Source: Thioalkalivibrio sp. | GTDB lineage: Bacteria > Pseudomonadota > Gammaproteobacteria > Ectothiorhodospirales > Ectothiorhodospiraceae | Length of the DNA: 7,083 nucleotides | Assembly: GCA_007120155.1 (NCBI GenBank) | Contig: SKOF01000536.1 | Location: forward strand, 1-7,083 | Reading direction: 5' to 3' | Shown here: piece after piece, positions 5,981 to 7,083 of the stretch | Layout of the letters: each line of letters opens with the position of its first letter | Position numbering within the stretch: the stretch's first letter is position 1 | Notes under the pieces: model-generated | What the model saw: only the letters and a program-made list of their open reading frames with translations | Told to the model about the DNA's origin: nothing | Database searches by the model: none | Program-made: the position numbers and the translations under genes

Positions 5981-6300
5981 ATGTAGATGAGCTGGAGGCC
6001 GCCTGCCGCGTCCGCTTCGGCATGTCCAAGGTTGAGTTTGAGTTCGCGACGTGGCGGGAATTATCACTGATGCTTGAGCAGGTGAAGCACGTGCGGCAGG
6101 AGGCGGACTACCGCGCTGGCGTGGTTGCCTCGATCATGGCGAATGCGCATCGCGGCAAGGGCCATTCAGGCTATAAACCCGGCGACTTCTTCCCATCGTT
6201 AAAGCGTGAGCCTGAATACATCTCTGCGGAGACGGCCGCGAAGGCGTTTACGGCACTTGCACAGGTATCCCCTGACGTGGTGGTTAAGGGATCGGCGTAA
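5956..6300 (+). CDS. Tail assembly chaperone, frameshift extension (gpT-like part of the G-T fusion)
   Basis: These 114 residues are joined to residues 1-107 of the short form by the -1 shift, giving a 221-residue long chaperone. The segment begins PSQGPEKLDVDELEAACRVR and continues with FEFATWRELSLMLEQ, then SIMANAHRGKG and GYKPGDFFPSL. The 'T..EL' helix and the 'ANAHRGKG...DFFPSL' stretch are familiar from gpT-like tail assembly proteins. No ribosome binding site precedes the first internal ATG (6022), and the frame is open well upstream of it, so independent translation is unlikely. Its last 17 bases overlap the end of the minus-strand lipoprotein gene. Confidence 0.85.
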   Translation, partial: PSQGPEKLDVDELEAACRVRFGMSKVEFEFATWRELSLMLEQVKHVRQEADYRAGVVASIMANAHRGKGHSGYKPGDFFPSLKREPEYISAETAAKAFTALAQVSPDVVVKGSA

Positions 6301-6544
6301 ACGTGTATAACGCAACTTTGCAGGTGCCGACCGCTGGCCCCCACGTGAACGTGTAACTAAAGCCCCGCGACCAGTACCACCACGTTGCGGTTGCGTAGTC
6401 CCGCGTTGAGTATGTGGTGACCTCTTCGGGCGAGCCGTACTTGTCCCGCACCTCGTCTATGCGGTGATCGCAGTTTGGCGAGTCCAGTAGGGCGCAGCCG
6501 GATAGGAGCAAGACGACGGTAAGTAGGGCAGCTAATTGTCTCAT
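6284..6544 (-). CDS. Small secreted lipoprotein on the opposite strand (moron candidate)
   Basis: This 86-residue protein has a lipoprotein signal peptide: Met-Arg-Gln, a hydrophobic core (LAALLTVVLLL) and the lipobox LSGC with Cys17 as the lipid-modified residue. Position +2 is Ala, so outer-membrane sorting is expected in a Gram-negative cell. The mature part contains a helix with DEVRDKYGSPEEV (30-42), an aromatic WWYWSRGFSYTFTWG run (55-69) and the end YTFTPIP. Cys25 and Cys75 could form a disulfide. The tYG-P ... W-Y ... YTF order loosely recalls SmpA/BamE-like lipoprotein domains. Function is unknown; host-envelope modification or superinfection exclusion fits the position. GGTGA 5 bases before ATG 6544 favours this start, while ATG 6556 (four residues longer, adding a Lys) has no such site. 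Its G+C is near 59 %, like its neighbours. Confidence 0.8.
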   Translation of the reverse strand: MRQLAALLTVVLLLSGCALLDSPNCDHRIDEVRDKYGSPEEVTTYSTRDYATATWWYWSRGFSYTFTWGPAVGTCKVALYTFTPIP

Positions 6545-6563
6545 GCCTTTCACCATAGGCGTT

Positions 6564-6571
6564 AGGAGGTG
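6564..6571 (+). promoter_or_regulatory. Strong ribosome binding site of the tape measure gene
   Basis: AGGAGGTG is an almost complete anti-16S match, placed a few bases before GTG 6575. It supports a GTG start and lies in the 30-base gap between the two divergent start codons. Confidence 0.8.
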
Positions 6572-6574
6572 TTT

Positions 6575-7083
6575 GTGGCAAGGGAGCTAAGGGTTCGTGT
6601 AGCTGCGGACACCTCGCAATTTGAATCGTCGATGCGGTCCATGCAAGAGCGTATGGACCGAGTGGGCCGCTCCATGACAGACGTGGGGCGTCGCATGACC
6701 ACAACGGTCACGGCGGGCATCGTTGCCGTAGGCACTGCCGCTATTGTGGCGACGAACCGCCTTGGCAACATGGCGGACGAGTTGCTGGATCTTGAGCAGC
6801 AAACGGGCCTTACCACCGACCAGTTACAGGAGTTTCAGAACGTCGCTCGTGTGGCGGGCGTGTCCAGCGATGCCCTTGCGCGTGCAGCTCGCGGCTTGCA
6901 GACGCAGATGCGTGCCACGGGTGACGAATCAGCGCAGTTTCGCAACGCGTTGAACATGCTTGGCATCAGCGCGCGTGACGAGGCCACGGGCGGGCTGCGC
7001 CGCATGTCGGAGCTCATGCCGGAGATCCTTACCGGGTTGCGCGGCATGGAGAACCAGACAGACCGCAACAGTCTCGCCATGCA
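6575..7083 (+). CDS. Tail tape measure protein, N-terminal part (runs off the right edge)
   Basis: 169 residues are visible and the frame stays open to the window end. The tape measure sets tail length, fills the tail tube and is ejected during infection. The N-terminus has the common pattern: LRVRVAADTSQFESSMRSM (5-23), amphipathic helix to GRSMTDVGRRMTTTVTAGIV (31-50), a hydrophobic stretch (about 45-60), then LGNMADELLDLEQQTGLTTD (63-82), LQEFQNVARVAGVSSDALAR (84-103) and long helical repeats beyond. 'GR.MT..GR.MTT.VTA' and 'LTTDQLQEFQNVA' are frequent in siphovirus tape measures. GTG 6575 is chosen because AGGAGGTG (6564-6571) precedes it. Its upstream neighbour, the lipoprotein gene, is divergent. 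Confidence 0.9.
   Translation, partial: MARELRVRVAADTSQFESSMRSMQERMDRVGRSMTDVGRRMTTTVTAGIVAVGTAAIVATNRLGNMADELLDLEQQTGLTTDQLQEFQNVARVAGVSSDALARAARGLQTQMRATGDESAQFRNALNMLGISARDEATGGLRRMSELMPEILTGLRGMENQTDRNSLAM

Noticed and set aside
6022..6300. Independent gene starting at ATG 6022
   Set aside because: There is no ribosome binding site, the same frame is open back to 5914, and the slippery sequence lies in the overlap. It is the frameshift extension of the chaperone.
6300..6355. Direct repeat AACGTGTA at 6300-6307 and 6348-6355, a possible insertion footprint of the lipoprotein gene
   Set aside because: Both copies lie in or at the lipoprotein coding region and encode its two Y-T-F stretches on the minus strand, so the protein sequence explains them. 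They do not bracket the gene.
6557..6660. Leftward sigma-70 promoter for the lipoprotein, such as TTGCAT with a 17-base spacer and CAAATT
   Set aside because: The -10 element matches only half of the consensus; not strong enough to annotate.
1..7083. CRISPR arrays, tRNA genes, insertion sequences, integrase or attachment sites
   Set aside because: No regular repeat-spacer pattern, cloverleaf, transposase or terminal inverted repeats were seen; the space is filled by structural genes.

Overview
The window is a stretch of the structural (morphogenesis) module of a tailed bacteriophage or prophage, with the long non-contractile-tail (siphovirus, HK97-like) gene order. All genes but one read rightward with tight spacing: three junctions overlap by 1-4 bases and the others are short. 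Base composition is about 60 % G+C in the parts I counted. A minus-strand gene with a classical lipobox and a signal peptide, without Asp after the lipid-modified Cys, points to a bacterial, probably Gram-negative, host. A phiE125 gp8-type connector suggests a proteobacterium. I cannot name the host genus or tell a free phage from a prophage: no integrase, att site or host gene is in view.

Layout. Bases 1-56 hold the acidic C-terminal end of an upstream gene, by position probably the portal. A rho-independent terminator follows at 101-123. Next come the prohead protease (146-1120), the HK97-fold major capsid protein (1130-2407), a small capsid-adjacent protein that may be a decoration protein (2451-2855), and a small protein of unknown role (2860-3222). 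The neck and tail-completion set follows: connector (3242-3856), head-closure protein (3853-4173), HK97 gp10-like protein (4170-4694) and tail terminator (4694-5083). The tail set begins with the tail tube protein (5115-5579) and the tail assembly chaperone pair (5636-5980 and its -1 frameshift extension to 6300). The tape measure gene starts at 6575 and runs off the right edge.

How it works together. The protease, packaged inside the procapsid, trims the capsid protein's coiled-coil delta domain. Connector, closure and gp10-like proteins build the neck on the portal. The tail tube protein polymerises around the tape measure, helped by the two chaperone forms, and the terminator caps the tube. 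Hairpins follow the two genes whose products are needed in most copies, capsid and tail tube.

The least ordinary feature is a minus-strand lipoprotein gene (6284-6544) inserted between the chaperone and tape measure genes. This is the site where HK97 carries its gp15 superinfection-exclusion moron, so the gene is a candidate lysogenic-conversion or exclusion factor. The second notable feature is a pair of slippery heptamers in the chaperone gene, 12 bases apart and both in the correct phase for a -1 shift. The rest is a conventional siphovirus head-tail module.
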